Shown here: piece by piece, positions 23,948 to 32,887 of the stretch
How positions within the stretch are numbered: position 1 is the stretch's first letter
Layout: each line of letters begins with the position of its first letter
DNA from: Microbacterium sp. AK009
GTDB taxonomy: Bacteria > Actinomycetota > Actinomycetes > Actinomycetales > Microbacteriaceae
NCBI RefSeq assembly: GCF_013410955.1
Contig: NZ_JACCCG010000003.1
Coordinates: forward strand, 186,001-250,000
DNA length: 64,000 nt
Direction: 5' to 3'
Translations under genes and position numbers: made by a program
The notes under the pieces: model-generated
Told to the model about the DNA's origin: nothing
Databases searched by the model: none
Seen by the model: only the letters and a program-made list of their open reading frames with translations

Positions 23948-26900
23948 TCAGCCCTGCATCCGCTCCCGTCGTCGCTGCGCGAGGATCGCGCCGGCGAGAA
24001 GGGCCAGCAGGCCCGCAAGGCCGAGACCGATCGGCAGGCCGCCGCCGGTGGAGGCGAGCGGGTTGCGCGGGTCGTCCGCCGCGCCGCCGCTGGATCCGCC
24101 CGATGCCGGGGGCGTGGTCGGCGTGCCGGGCGTGCCCGGCTCGGTCGGGGTGGTGGGCCCACCGGGCTGGGTGGGCGTCGTGCCCTCCGCGGCGACCAGC
24201 TCTCCCACGCCCCAGCGGGCCGTGGACTGGTAGCCGGCGCCGGTCGGATCGGCCCAGTTGCGGATGCCGGTGCGCGCACCGTCGGAGGCGTCGTTGACCT
24301 GGAAGTCAAGACCGTGGAACGTCCCCTCACCGCCCGAGTCGAGCAGGCTGATGCGAGCCTCGACGATGTAGCCGCCGTCGACGGTGGTGACCTGGGACTC
24401 CACGCGGTTCCGCTGGAACGCCTCGTCCCCCGTTCCGAACGACACGGCACCGGCCGCGCTGATGCGGATCTGGGTGTCGTCGTAGCGGTACGAGCCGTTC
24501 TTGACGTTGCCGGCGTCGACGTAGATCTCCACCGAGTCCTGGATCCAGGGGTCGGAACCCGAGACATCCACCACCGGGTCGGCCACTTCGGCCAGGACGA
24601 ACAGGGTGTTGTCCTGCCAGAGGGTCCGCACCGACGCGGTCGCGCCACCCGTTCCCTCGACCTGGCGGTCGGTGGTGACGGGGTTCGCGGCGGCCCAGGC
24701 GTCATCCACCGCGCCGTCGATCGTCGGAGCCTCGGCCGCCTCGACGACATCGACGAACGACAGCGGCTCGACGAGCGTGAGGATTCCGAGCTCGCCGGCG
24801 GTGTTCCATCCGGCGGAGGCATCGCCATCGGCGATGCGCACGTCGAAGCGGACCACGTCGCCGAGCGCCGCGTCGCCGAGGGGCAGCGCCGCGACGACCC
24901 GGTAGCCGGTCTCGGTCTCGATGACCGAAGCGGTCACGTCGCCCTCGCCGTCGCGGCCCACGACGTACTCCTGGTCGCCCACGGTGAAGCCGACGCCGTC
25001 GGCGTCATCCATGGATCCATCCGTGACCTCGACGTACGCGGTGAGGGTGCCGGCCTCCCAGCGCAGCTGGAAGGCACCGCTCTGCTCGATCGGCAACAGG
25101 GGCAGACGGTCCCACTCGTCCGCGGTCGGCGCCGCGTCGTCCACCGGCACGGAGCCGCCGAACACGAAAGCGCTGCGCTGGCGGGCCGGCAGTTCCTCGT
25201 CGACGGCGCCGAAGAAGGCGGGCTTGCCCTGGTAGGCATCGTCGAAGAGCAGCGGTGCTCCGTTCGCCGAGCGCCAGCTGCGGCCGTCGGTGAGGCCCCA
25301 CACGGTCACGCTGTAGAGCTCGTCGATGTTCTCGCGGAACACGCGGAACGCGTCACGGTAGTAGTAGCCCTGCTCGATCAGCAGCGCTTCGCTCACGGGT
25401 GTTCCCGTGGTGACGTCCAGCTCGGTGACCACCTGCGTGACGGGCAGATCGGCGAAGGTGCGGATCGCCTGCTCCAGCGCCGAGACCGGCATCGCCAGGC
25501 TCACGTGGAACTGGTGTCCTACACCGTCGATCGGCACGCCCCGCTCGAGGAGCCGCTCGACGAGCGCCAGGTAACGCCCCTGTTTGCCCGACTGCTCTGT
25601 GTTGTAGTCGTTGATGAAGAGGGTTACCGGGCGGTCGGTCCCGTCGGCGGCGTAGACGTCGTTGAACGCCTCATCGGCGTACTGGAACGACAGGTCGATG
25701 AACTCTTCACCGAGGATGCGGTACCACTCGCTGCGACGCAGGCCGTCGGCGTACTCGGAGCCGTCGGAGACGACCTCGTTCACGACATCCCATGCGTTCA
25801 GCGGGTTGGTGCCGCCGAACTCGCCGTACTCGGTGGCGAGCCACTCGGCGACGTTGAAGATGTGCTCGCGGAGGCGATCCCGCAGGATCTGCTTGTCGGC
25901 ATCGCTCGTGGTCAGCGGTGAGCCGTCGGCCCCCTGGAAGAAGAAGGCCGGGGTCTGGCTGTGCCACACCAGCACGTGCCCGTACACCGCGAGGTCGTTG
26001 GCCTCGGCGAAGTCCATGAGCGCGACCGCTTCGGGGTTGGCGCGGAACTGGCCGTTCGCGTCGTACCAGGCCTCGGGCTTCATGTAGTTCTCGCCCGTGA
26101 TCTGGTCGAAGTGGCGTAGGAGCAGCTCCGAGGCGACGCCCGTCGTCTCCCGGCTGTCGATCGCGACGCCCACCGGCACATCGAGGGTGTCCTGCAGCGG
26201 CGTGAGGTCCTGGATCTGGCCGGGCTCGGGCACGCTCACCTGGATGTCGTCGAAGAACAGGTCGGAGGTGTTCGTGCCGTTGTAGTCGGTCTCGAAGTAG
26301 AGCAGACCCGTGTCGAACGCCTGGAGCGGGAAGGATGCCCGCACCTGCGTCCAGCCGGAGTTGGTGACGTTCGCGAACTGCGCGAGCGTGGAGAACGTCG
26401 TCGCACCCTGGTAATCGCGCTGCAGGCTCAGCCAGACCGGACTGGTGGGCTGACCTTCACCGAAGCGCACCCAGGCGGTCACCTCATAGGTCGTGTTCGC
26501 CTGGAGCCCCGCGATGTCGTGGCCCATGCCCGAGCCCTGCGACGTGCGACCCGTCAGCGCCGCCGCCTGGTTGCCCTGCTGAGCGTCGTCGGTGGTGAGC
26601 GTCACGGTCGGGGCGCCGCTGCCGCTGTCGCGCGGAACCCAGCCGCCCAGGCTCTCCTCGAAGTCGTTCGAGAGGGCCGTCGGACCCACCACGGGCGGTG
26701 TGCCCGGGTCGGTCGGGTCGGTGGGATCGGTCGGCTCGGTGTCGAGGGCCGTCACGACGAGGTCGTCGAGGTAGTAGGTGAAGGTTCCCGAGTCGGCACC
26801 GCCCGTGCCGATGTAGAGCTGGAGCCCGGGCAGATCAGCGTCGTCCGCGACGGTGTACTCGCCGCTGATGGTCGTCCAGTCCTCGGCAGTGGCGGTGGTC

Positions 26901-27268
26901 GGCCCGATCCACGTGTAGGCCGGCTTCATCACGAATCGCGCCGACTGGTCGGCGGTGCCTTCGGCCAGTTTGATGCGGGCGGAGACGCTGTAGGTCGTTC
27001 CCGCCTCGAAGATCCCGGCGGGGCTCTGGATGCCGGTGAAGTCGTTGGCGCGATCGGCGACCTGAAGGACCTGCGAGCCGTCGAGCTCGACCACCGAGAG
27101 TGTGTTCTCACCTCCTCCGCTGGCGATCCAATCGCCGGTCGTGCCGTCCTCGAAGTCGATCGAGGTGATGACGGTGTCGGCCGCAGAGGCGGCTGACAGG
27201 GGGGCGACGATCAGTGCAGCGGCTGCCAGGACGGCGGCCGCAGCGGATCGAGCACGATGTCGTCTCAC
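23948..27268 (-). CDS. Secreted, wall-anchored multidomain endo-1,4-beta-xylanase (GH10)
   Basis: This 1106-residue protein has a signal peptide (residues 1-30), two CBM22/CBM4-9-like modules (about 31-175 and 195-348) joined by a 'TDPTDPTDPGTP' linker, and a GH10 catalytic domain (about 355-690) with acid/base E498 in 'WDVVNEV' and nucleophile E616 in 'VVTELDV'. Two CBM9-like modules follow (about 700-835 and 845-1025), then a Thr/Pro/Gly linker and 'NPLASTGG' (LAxTG at 1071-1075), a hydrophobic helix and an Arg-rich tail. This is a sorting signal of the class E sortase type, so the enzyme is displayed on the wall to cut xylan. GTG 27268 has AAAGGAG upstream. LacI regulation is likely. Confidence 0.95.
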   Translation of the reverse strand: MRRHRARSAAAAVLAAAALIVAPLSAASAADTVITSIDFEDGTTGDWIASGGGENTLSVVELDGSQVLQVADRANDFTGIQSPAGIFEAGTTYSVSARIKLAEGTADQSARFVMKPAYTWIGPTTATAEDWTTISGEYTVADDADLPGLQLYIGTGGADSGTFTYYLDDLVVTALDTEPTDPTDPTDPGTPPVVGPTALSNDFEESLGGWVPRDSGSGAPTVTLTTDDAQQGNQAAALTGRTSQGSGMGHDIAGLQANTTYEVTAWVRFGEGQPTSPVWLSLQRDYQGATTFSTLAQFANVTNSGWTQVRASFPLQAFDTGLLYFETDYNGTNTSDLFFDDIQVSVPEPGQIQDLTPLQDTLDVPVGVAIDSRETTGVASELLLRHFDQITGENYMKPEAWYDANGQFRANPEAVALMDFAEANDLAVYGHVLVWHSQTPAFFFQGADGSPLTTSDADKQILRDRLREHIFNVAEWLATEYGEFGGTNPLNAWDVVNEVVSDGSEYADGLRRSEWYRILGEEFIDLSFQYADEAFNDVYAADGTDRPVTLFINDYNTEQSGKQGRYLALVERLLERGVPIDGVGHQFHVSLAMPVSALEQAIRTFADLPVTQVVTELDVTTGTPVSEALLIEQGYYYRDAFRVFRENIDELYSVTVWGLTDGRSWRSANGAPLLFDDAYQGKPAFFGAVDEELPARQRSAFVFGGSVPVDDAAPTADEWDRLPLLPIEQSGAFQLRWEAGTLTAYVEVTDGSMDDADGVGFTVGDQEYVVGRDGEGDVTASVIETETGYRVVAALPLGDAALGDVVRFDVRIADGDASAGWNTAGELGILTLVEPLSFVDVVEAAEAPTIDGAVDDAWAAANPVTTDRQVEGTGGATASVRTLWQDNTLFVLAEVADPVVDVSGSDPWIQDSVEIYVDAGNVKNGSYRYDDTQIRISAAGAVSFGTGDEAFQRNRVESQVTTVDGGYIVEARISLLDSGGEGTFHGLDFQVNDASDGARTGIRNWADPTGAGYQSTARWGVGELVAAEGTTPTQPGGPTTPTEPGTPGTPTTPPASGGSSGGAADDPRNPLASTGGGLPIGLGLAGLLALLAGAILAQRRRERMQG

Positions 27269-27369
27269 GAATACGCTCCTTTGCGCGGGGGTTTTGTCGT
27301 GCTCGCAAACCTATGTGCGCTGAGGAGCAGTGAGGGCGTTCCTCACAAAAACGTTACGAAACTCTGCAC

Positions 27370-28383
27370 TTAACTTTCGACCAGTGCAGGACCCGTGCTT
27401 GCCCGCACGACGAGGTGCGTCGCGAGGTCCATTCGCAATGTCTCGGGCCGGCCGCCCTCACCGAGTCGGAGGGCCAGGCGGGTCGCCTCCTCGCCCATGC
27501 GGCGAAGCGGCTGGTGGACCGTGGTCAGCTGCGGGCTGAACCACCGCGCGAGCGCGATGTCGTCGTACCCGACGACCGAGAGGTCGGCGGGCACCTCGAG
27601 CCCGGCACCGCGCGCCGCGGCGATGACGCCGATGGCCTGCAGGTCGCTGCCGGCGAAGATGGCCGTCGGGCGGTCGGGGAGGGCGAGCAGCTGACGCGCC
27701 CACGTCTCGCCGCCGGAGGGGTGGAAATCGCCGAAGCGGACCCAGCCGGCGTCGACGGGGAGGCCCGCCGCGTTCATCGCCGAGCGGTATCCGTCGAGCC
27801 GGGCGTGCGAGCACATCGCGTCGGCGGGCCCGGTGATGGCTGCGATCCGCCGGTGGCCGAGCTCGATGAGGTGTCGGGTGGCGACGAGGCCGCCGGTCCA
27901 GTTCGCCGATCCGACGGCGGGCACGTCGGCGGCCGGGTCTCCCGACGGGTCGACGATGACGAACGGGATGCCGCGGCGCTTGAGCTTGTCGCGGTGGGCG
28001 GGTGCGAGGTCGGAGAAGACGAGGATGACGGCGGCCGGGCTGCGACGCAGCACGCCGTCGATCCACTCGTCGCCGGGGGCATGCCGGTCGCCGCTCAGGG
28101 TGAGCACCGTCGACAGTCCCGCTTCGGCCGCGACCGTCTCGACGCCGGTGATGAGGTCGGTCGACCAGCTCGGCTCGAGCTCGTGGAGGACGAGCTCGAC
28201 GTATTCACCGCGGCGGTTGCCGGTGCGGCGGGTGTAGCCGTGCACGGCCAGAAGCTGCTCGATCCGCGCCCGGGTCGAAGACGCGACATCCGTCCGGCCG
28301 TTGAGGACCTTCGACATCGTCGCGATTGAGACGCCGGCTTCCTCGGCCAGCTGCGCCAGCGTGACGCGCGTGGTTTCCGCCAT
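27370..28383 (-). CDS. LacI family regulator of xylose genes (XylR-like)
   Basis: This 337-residue protein has a LacI HTH ('VTLAQLAEEAGVSIATMSKVLNG') with the conserved hinge, and an effector domain resembling other LacI/GalR proteins. It lies between the xylanase and xylA and is divergent from xylA, so xylan and xylose genes are its likely targets and xylose or a derivative its likely inducer. ATG 28383 is chosen because TACACT stands six bases before it; the frame continues upstream without HTH character. A CGAAAGTTTCG palindrome just upstream of its own -10 suggests autoregulation. Confidence 0.85.
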   Translation of the reverse strand: MAETTRVTLAQLAEEAGVSIATMSKVLNGRTDVASSTRARIEQLLAVHGYTRRTGNRRGEYVELVLHELEPSWSTDLITGVETVAAEAGLSTVLTLSGDRHAPGDEWIDGVLRRSPAAVILVFSDLAPAHRDKLKRRGIPFVIVDPSGDPAADVPAVGSANWTGGLVATRHLIELGHRRIAAITGPADAMCSHARLDGYRSAMNAAGLPVDAGWVRFGDFHPSGGETWARQLLALPDRPTAIFAGSDLQAIGVIAAARGAGLEVPADLSVVGYDDIALARWFSPQLTTVHQPLRRMGEEATRLALRLGEGGRPETLRMDLATHLVVRASTGPALVES

Positions 28384-28389
28384 ATCGGG

Positions 28390-28409
28390 AGTGTAGACCG
28401 AAAGTTTCG
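28390..28409 (-). promoter_or_regulatory. Promoter and operator of the XylR-like LacI gene
   Basis: TACACT (minus strand, 28390-28395) is the -10 of a likely leaderless mRNA. The palindrome CGAAA-G-TTTCG (28399-28409) lies just upstream, inside the promoter. Half-sites CGAAA and TTTCG also occur near the 3' end of this gene and the xylanase promoter (27357-27379), but with wider spacing. Confidence 0.55.
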
Positions 28410-28458
28410 AAGCGGCGTCGCCTCCGGCTGGGTGGTGTGGACGCGGCATCCGATCTGG

Positions 28459-28477
28459 TATAGGTTGTTAACCGCAA
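28459..28477 (+). promoter_or_regulatory. xylA promoter with overlapping inverted repeat
   Basis: TATAGG (28459-28464) is a good -10 candidate for xylA. Immediately downstream GGTT-GTT-AACC (28463-28473) and GTTG...CAAC form overlapping inverted repeats, well placed for a LacI-type repressor to block initiation. No clear -35 is seen. Confidence 0.5.
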
Positions 28478-28499
28478 CATTTTCCCGCAAAGGAGCGCC

Positions 28500-29705
28500 A
28501 TGCCCACCCCCACCCGCGCCGACAAGTTCTCGTTCGGTCTCTGGACCATCGGATACAACGGCACCGACCCGTTCGGCGGTCCGACCCGCCCGGCCCTGGA
28601 CGTCGTGCACGCGGTCGAGAAGCTCGCCGAACTCGGCGCCTACGGACTCACCTTCCACGACGACGACCTCTTCGCCTTCGGCTCGAGCGACGCCGAACGT
28701 CAGACGCAGATCGACCGGCTGAAGGGCGCGCTCGCCGACACCGGCCTCATCGTGCCGATGGTGACCACCAACCTCTTCTCCGCCCCTGTGTTCAAGGACG
28801 GCGGATTCACCTCGAACGACCGTCAGGTCCGGCGCTTCGCGCTGCGCAAGGTCCTCCGCAACATCGACCTCGCCGCCGAGCTCGGCGCGAAGACGTTCGT
28901 GATGTGGGGCGGCCGCGAGGGCGCCGAGTACGACGCGGCGAAGGACATCCGCGCGGCCCTCGAACGCTACCGCGAGGCCGTCAACCTCCTCGGCGACTAC
29001 GTCACCGACAAGGGCTACGACATCCGCTTCGCGATCGAGCCGAAGCCGAATGAGCCCCGCGGCGACATCCTGCTCCCCACCCTCGGACACGCGCTGGCCT
29101 TCATCGACTCGCTCGAGCGTCCCGAACTCGTGGGTCTGAACCCCGAGGTCGGTCACGAGCAGATGGCGGGCCTGAACTTCGCCGCCGGCATCGCGCAGGC
29201 GCTGTACCACGGAAAGCTCTACCACATCGACCTCAACGGCCAGCGCGGCATCAAGTACGACCAGGACCTCGTGTTCGGTCACGGCGATCTGCACAACGCC
29301 TTCGCCCTCGTCGACCTGCTTGAGAACGGCGGCCTGGGTGCTGATGGACAGCGTGGCGTGCCCGCCTACGACGGCCCGCGTCACTTCGACTACAAGCCCT
29401 CGCGCACCGAGGACGAGACCGGCGTCTGGGACTCGGCGGCTGCGAACATGCGCACCTACCTGCTGCTCAAGGAGCGGGCCGCGGCCTTCCGCGCCGACCC
29501 CGAGGTGCAGGAGGCGCTCGAGGCGTCGAAGGTCACCGAGCTCGCCCAGCCGACGCTGAACGCCGGCGAGTCGTACGACGACCTGCTCGGCGACCGCTCG
29601 GCGTACGAGGACTTCGACGCGCAGGCCTACCTCGGCGGGCACGGCTTCGGCTTCGTCCGCCTGCAGCAGCTGGCCACCGAGCACCTGCTCGGCGCGCGCG
29701 GCTGA
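28500..29705 (+). CDS. xylA: Xylose isomerase
   Basis: This 401-residue enzyme converts D-xylose to D-xylulose (EC 5.3.1.5). It is a TIM-barrel of the actinobacterial class I size. The catalytic histidine H53 lies in '[10 protein letters not shown]', the metal-binding '[10 protein letters not shown]' near residue 180 and '[16 protein letters not shown]' follow, and 'LYHIDLNGQ' is the second metal cluster. AAAGGAG lies just upstream of ATG 28500. It is divergent from the LacI-type regulator and followed by xylB, separated by a long hairpin. It works in the cytoplasm as the first step after xylose uptake or release by the GH3 enzyme. Confidence 0.97.
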   Translation: MPTPTRADKFSFGLWTIGYNGTDPFGGPTRPALDVVHAVEKLAELGAYGLTFHDDDLFAFGSSDAERQTQIDRLKGALADTGLIVPMVTTNLFSAPVFKDGGFTSNDRQVRRFALRKVLRNIDLAAELGAKTFVMWGGREGAEYDAAKDIRAALERYREAVNLLGDYVTDKGYDIRFAIEPKPNEPRGDILLPTLGHALAFIDSLERPELVGLNPEVGHEQMAGLNFAAGIAQALYHGKLYHIDLNGQRGIKYDQDLVFGHGDLHNAFALVDLLENGGLGADGQRGVPAYDGPRHFDYKPSRTEDETGVWDSAAANMRTYLLLKERAAAFRADPEVQEALEASKVTELAQPTLNAGESYDDLLGDRSAYEDFDAQAYLGGHGFGFVRLQQLATEHLLGARG

Positions 29706-29729
29706 CCACTCGAAACCCACCTTCCCGCG

Positions 29730-29777
29730 CGAAACCCACCGTGACGCCGTCGGTCTCGACGGCCGCGGTGGGTTTCG
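29730..29777 (+). other. Nested hairpin between xylA and xylB
   Basis: CGAAACCCACCG (29730-29741) pairs perfectly with CGGTGGGTTTCG (29766-29777), and inside it GCCGTC (29746-29751) pairs with GACGGC (29758-29763) around loop GGTCTC. An extra direct copy CGAAACCCACC lies at 29711-29721, offering an alternative pairing. The structure could reduce readthrough into xylB, stabilise the xylA 3' end or act as an attenuator. Confidence 0.7.
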
Positions 29778-29805
29778 CCGGATCCAGCGCGAAGCGAGGA
29801 GAGCC

Positions 29806-31104
29806 ATGGCGCTCGTGATGGGGGTCGACTCGTCGACCCAGTCGTGCAAGGTCGTGATCGTCGACACCGCCTCGGGCGACGTCGTCCGCCAGGGGCGCGC
29901 CACGCACCCGGAGGGCACCGAGGTCGACCCTGCCGCCTGGTGGCGGGCGCTGCAGGCGGCGATCGAGGGTGCCGGGGGACTGGGCGACGTCGGGGCGTGG
30001 GCGATCGGCGGGCAGCAGCACGGCATGGTCGTGCTCGACGCCGACGGCCGCGTCATCCGTCCGGCCCTGCTGTGGAACGACACCCGCTCGGCCGGTGCGG
30101 CCCGCGACCTGATCGCCGAGTTCGGTGCCGACGACCTCGCGCGGCGCTCGGGCCTGGTGCCGGTGGCGTCGTTCACGATCACCAAGCTCCGGTGGCTCCG
30201 CGACGCCGAGCCCGACAACGCAGAGAAGGTCGCCGCGGTCGCCCTTCCGCACGACTGGCTCACCTGGCGGCTGCGCGGGTACGGGCCTGCCGGCGAGGCC
30301 CCGCGAGGTCCCGTGCTCGACGAGCTCATCACCGATCGATCGGATGCCTCGGGCACCGGGTACTGGGATCCCGAGACCGGCGGCTACGACCACGCGCTCC
30401 TCGAGGCCGCACTCGGCCACGACGCGCACCTGCCGCGGGTGCTCGGACCCGACGATCACGTCACCGACGCCGACGGGCGACGCGTGGGCGGCGGGGCGGG
30501 CGACAACGCCGGTGCCGCGCTCGGCCTCGGCGCCGCCGCGGGCGACGTCGTCATCTCGATCGGCACGAGCGGCACGGTCTTCGCCGTGAGCGACGAGCGC
30601 ACGATCGACCCGACCGGCACGGTCGCCGGTTTCGCCGACTGCACGGGCCGGTTCCTCCCGCTCGTGGCGACCCTCAACGCCGCCCGCGTGCTCGATGCGA
30701 TCGCGCGCCTGCTGGCCGTCGATCATGCCGAGCTGAGCCGGCTCGCGCTCGCCGCCGAGCCGGGGGCCGGCGGCCTCACCCTCGTGCCGTACTTCGAGGG
30801 CGAGCGCACGCCGAACCTCCCCGACGCCACCGCGTCGCTGGGCGGCATGACCCTCGCCTCCACGACTCGCGAGAACCTCGCGCGCGCGGCGGTCGAGGGG
30901 ATGCTCGGCGGGCTCGGCGCCGGTCTCGACGCCCTGCGCGCCCTCGGCGTGCCGCTCCGGCGTGCGCTGCTCATCGGCGGCGGTGCCCAGTCCGAGGCGG
31001 TCCGCGAGATCGCGCCCCTCGTCCTCGGCATGCCCGTCGAGGTTCCGGCGCCCGGCGAGTACGTCGCTCTCGGCGCCGCACGGCAGGCCGCCGGCATCCT
31101 CTGA
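29806..31104 (+). CDS. xylB: Xylulokinase
   Basis: This 432-residue FGGY-family kinase phosphorylates xylulose to xylulose-5-phosphate. The N-terminal '[15 protein letters not shown]' is the first phosphate loop, the catalytic base D233 is in '[12 protein letters not shown]' (same number as E. coli XylB), and 'GTSGTVFA' follows. It is shorter than the E. coli enzyme (about 480 residues), as is common in actinobacteria. GAGGAG lies upstream of ATG. It is in the same direction as xylA, 100 bases away across a hairpin. The product enters the pentose phosphate pathway. Confidence 0.93.
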   Translation: MALVMGVDSSTQSCKVVIVDTASGDVVRQGRATHPEGTEVDPAAWWRALQAAIEGAGGLGDVGAWAIGGQQHGMVVLDADGRVIRPALLWNDTRSAGAARDLIAEFGADDLARRSGLVPVASFTITKLRWLRDAEPDNAEKVAAVALPHDWLTWRLRGYGPAGEAPRGPVLDELITDRSDASGTGYWDPETGGYDHALLEAALGHDAHLPRVLGPDDHVTDADGRRVGGGAGDNAGAALGLGAAAGDVVISIGTSGTVFAVSDERTIDPTGTVAGFADCTGRFLPLVATLNAARVLDAIARLLAVDHAELSRLALAAEPGAGGLTLVPYFEGERTPNLPDATASLGGMTLASTTRENLARAAVEGMLGGLGAGLDALRALGVPLRRALLIGGGAQSEAVREIAPLVLGMPVEVPAPGEYVALGAARQAAGIL

Positions 31105-31156
31105 TCGGGAGGGTTCCTCCCAGCCCGCTCAGAGCCGGCGTCCCTAGCGTCGCACC

Positions 31157-31867
31157 ATGGACTCGAACCCCGGTGACGACGACCGCATCTCGGTGAGCCC
31201 GGCGGAGATGCGGGCGCTTCGCAATGAGATGCAGCGGTTCCTGCTGGAGTACCGCTTCGGCATGCAGGAGATCGAGACGAAGATCGGCATCCTCCGCGAT
31301 GAGTTCCTCTACCTGCACGACTACAACCCGATCGAGCATGTCTCCAGCCGGGTGAAGTCGCCCGACAGCATCGTCGACAAGGTGGCGCGCAAGGGCATCG
31401 AACCCGAGTTCGCGGTGGTTCGCGAGCACATCACCGACATCGCGGGCGTCCGCATCACCTGCAGTTTCGTCACCGACGCCTACCGGCTGTTCGACCTGCT
31501 GACCCGGCAGGACGATGTGACGGTCCGCACGGTGAAGGACTACATCTCCGATCCGAAGCCCAACGGCTACAAGAGCCTGCACGCCATCGTCGAGGTGCCG
31601 GTCTTCCTCTCCACCGGTCGCGTGGTCGTGCCGGTCGAGGTGCAGTTCCGCACCATCGCGATGGACTTCTGGGCGAGCCTGGAGCACAAGATCTACTACA
31701 AGTACGACCGCCAGGTGCCCGAGGGGCTGATCGAGAGTCTGAAGGATGCCGCGGACACCGCGGCGGAGCTCGACGCACGCATGGAGCGGCTCCACCGCGA
31801 GCTGCACGCGTCGCCTGAGGCGGCCGCGGCGGCGCGGGCCCCGCACCGCGGCGCGCTCGCGGTGTGA
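31157..31867 (+). CDS. Small alarmone synthetase (RelQ/RelP-like GTP pyrophosphokinase)
   Basis: This 236-residue protein has only the RelA/SpoT synthetase domain, with no HD hydrolase or regulatory TGS/ACT parts, so it is a small alarmone synthetase that makes (p)ppGpp from ATP and GDP/GTP. 'SSRVKSPDSIVDKVARKG' is the ATP-binding arginine/lysine region, 'DIAGVRITCSF' holds the catalytic aspartate, and 'YKSLHAIVEVPV' with 'VEVQFRTIAMDFWASLEHKI' are family blocks. TAGCGT six bases before ATG indicates leaderless initiation. It is followed by a coiled-coil protein gene with a GTGA overlap or a separate promoter. Confidence 0.92.
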   Translation: MDSNPGDDDRISVSPAEMRALRNEMQRFLLEYRFGMQEIETKIGILRDEFLYLHDYNPIEHVSSRVKSPDSIVDKVARKGIEPEFAVVREHITDIAGVRITCSFVTDAYRLFDLLTRQDDVTVRTVKDYISDPKPNGYKSLHAIVEVPVFLSTGRVVVPVEVQFRTIAMDFWASLEHKIYYKYDRQVPEGLIESLKDAADTAAELDARMERLHRELHASPEAAAAARAPHRGALAV

Positions 31868-31914
31868 ACGCCGCTTCGCCCGAGCCGGTCACCGGGGCGC
31901 GGCAGAATGGGGTG

Positions 31915-32838
31915 ATGACCGGTGACGAAGCGGGCGGTGCGGGGCGCGGCGACGCCGACGAGCACGACCCTCTCGCCGCCGAGCGCGACCCTGTCGCGGT
32001 CGAGCTGGACACCGTCGCGGTCGAGCTCTACGCCCTCCGCCCCGATGAGTTCACGGCGGCGCGGAACGCCCGCGCCCAGGCGGCGCCGCGCGCGCTCGGG
32101 GCTCGCATCCGCACTCTCCGCAAGCCCGCGGCCTCGGCCTGGGCGGTCGATCTCCTCGCCCGGGAGGGACTGCTGACCGACGTGCTGGAGCTGGCCGCAG
32201 CGCTCCGCGAGGCGCAGGACGACCTCGACGCGAAGGAGTTGCAGCGTCTCGGCCGCGAACGTCGGGCCCTCGTGCAGGCGCTCGCCCGCCGGTCGGTGGC
32301 CCTGGCCGCCGAGCGCGGAGTGACCCTCAGCGGGGCGGCACGCGACGACGTCGCCGCGACGATCACCGCCGCACTCCTCGACCCGCGGGCGGGAGCTGCC
32401 GTCGCCACCGCCAGGCTCATCCGGCCCCTCGAGGCGACCGGGGTCGACCCGGTCGACCTCAGTGAGGCGGTGGGCGGCAGCATCCCGGGGCTCCCCGACG
32501 CTCCCGCCCGTCCGCCGCGGACGACCGACGACCTCGCCGCGCGTCGGGCGCGGAAGGCCGCCGAGCAGGCGGTGCGGGCCGCCGAACGCGGTGCGAGCGA
32601 GGCCGAGCGGGAACTGACGCGGGCGGAGGCGCTGCTCGCGGCGGCGACCGAGCGCGAGACGCACCTCGCGGAACGGCTCGACGAGCTGCGCGCACAGCTG
32701 GCCCGCCTCGAGAAGGACGCCCGAGCGGCCGCCGACGCGGGCGAAACCGCCGCCGACGCGCGCGCCGCCGCCGCCGAGCGTGCCGGCGACGCGCGTCGTG
32801 CGCTCGAGACGGCCCGCGACGCTCTTCCAGGGGACTGA
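31915..32838 (+). CDS. Alanine-rich coiled-coil protein
   Basis: This protein is about 307 residues, very rich in Ala, Arg, Glu and Asp. Residues about 40-185 form a helical domain with 'ELYALRPDEFTAARNARAQ' and 'ASAWAVDLLAR'; the C-terminal 100 residues are long heptad-like coils. No enzyme motif is recognised, and database labels such as 'transposase' for similar proteins are unsupported. ATG 31915 is preferred because CAGAAT stands six bases before it; GTG 31864, which overlaps the preceding stop, is an alternative that would add 17 unusual residues. The role is unknown. Confidence 0.6.
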   Translation: MTGDEAGGAGRGDADEHDPLAAERDPVAVELDTVAVELYALRPDEFTAARNARAQAAPRALGARIRTLRKPAASAWAVDLLAREGLLTDVLELAAALREAQDDLDAKELQRLGRERRALVQALARRSVALAAERGVTLSGAARDDVAATITAALLDPRAGAAVATARLIRPLEATGVDPVDLSEAVGGSIPGLPDAPARPPRTTDDLAARRARKAAEQAVRAAERGASEAERELTRAEALLAAATERETHLAERLDELRAQLARLEKDARAAADAGETAADARAAAAERAGDARRALETARDALPGD

Positions 32839-32887
32839 TCGGCGCTCTCCGCTGACGGACGACCCGCCGCTCGCTACGCTGAGCGAC

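Noticed and set aside
28095..30356. 753-residue minus-strand open frame over xylA and xylB
   Set aside because: It is antisense to two well-conserved enzymes and shows no domain; only the part overlapping the LacI gene has real homology, in a different frame.
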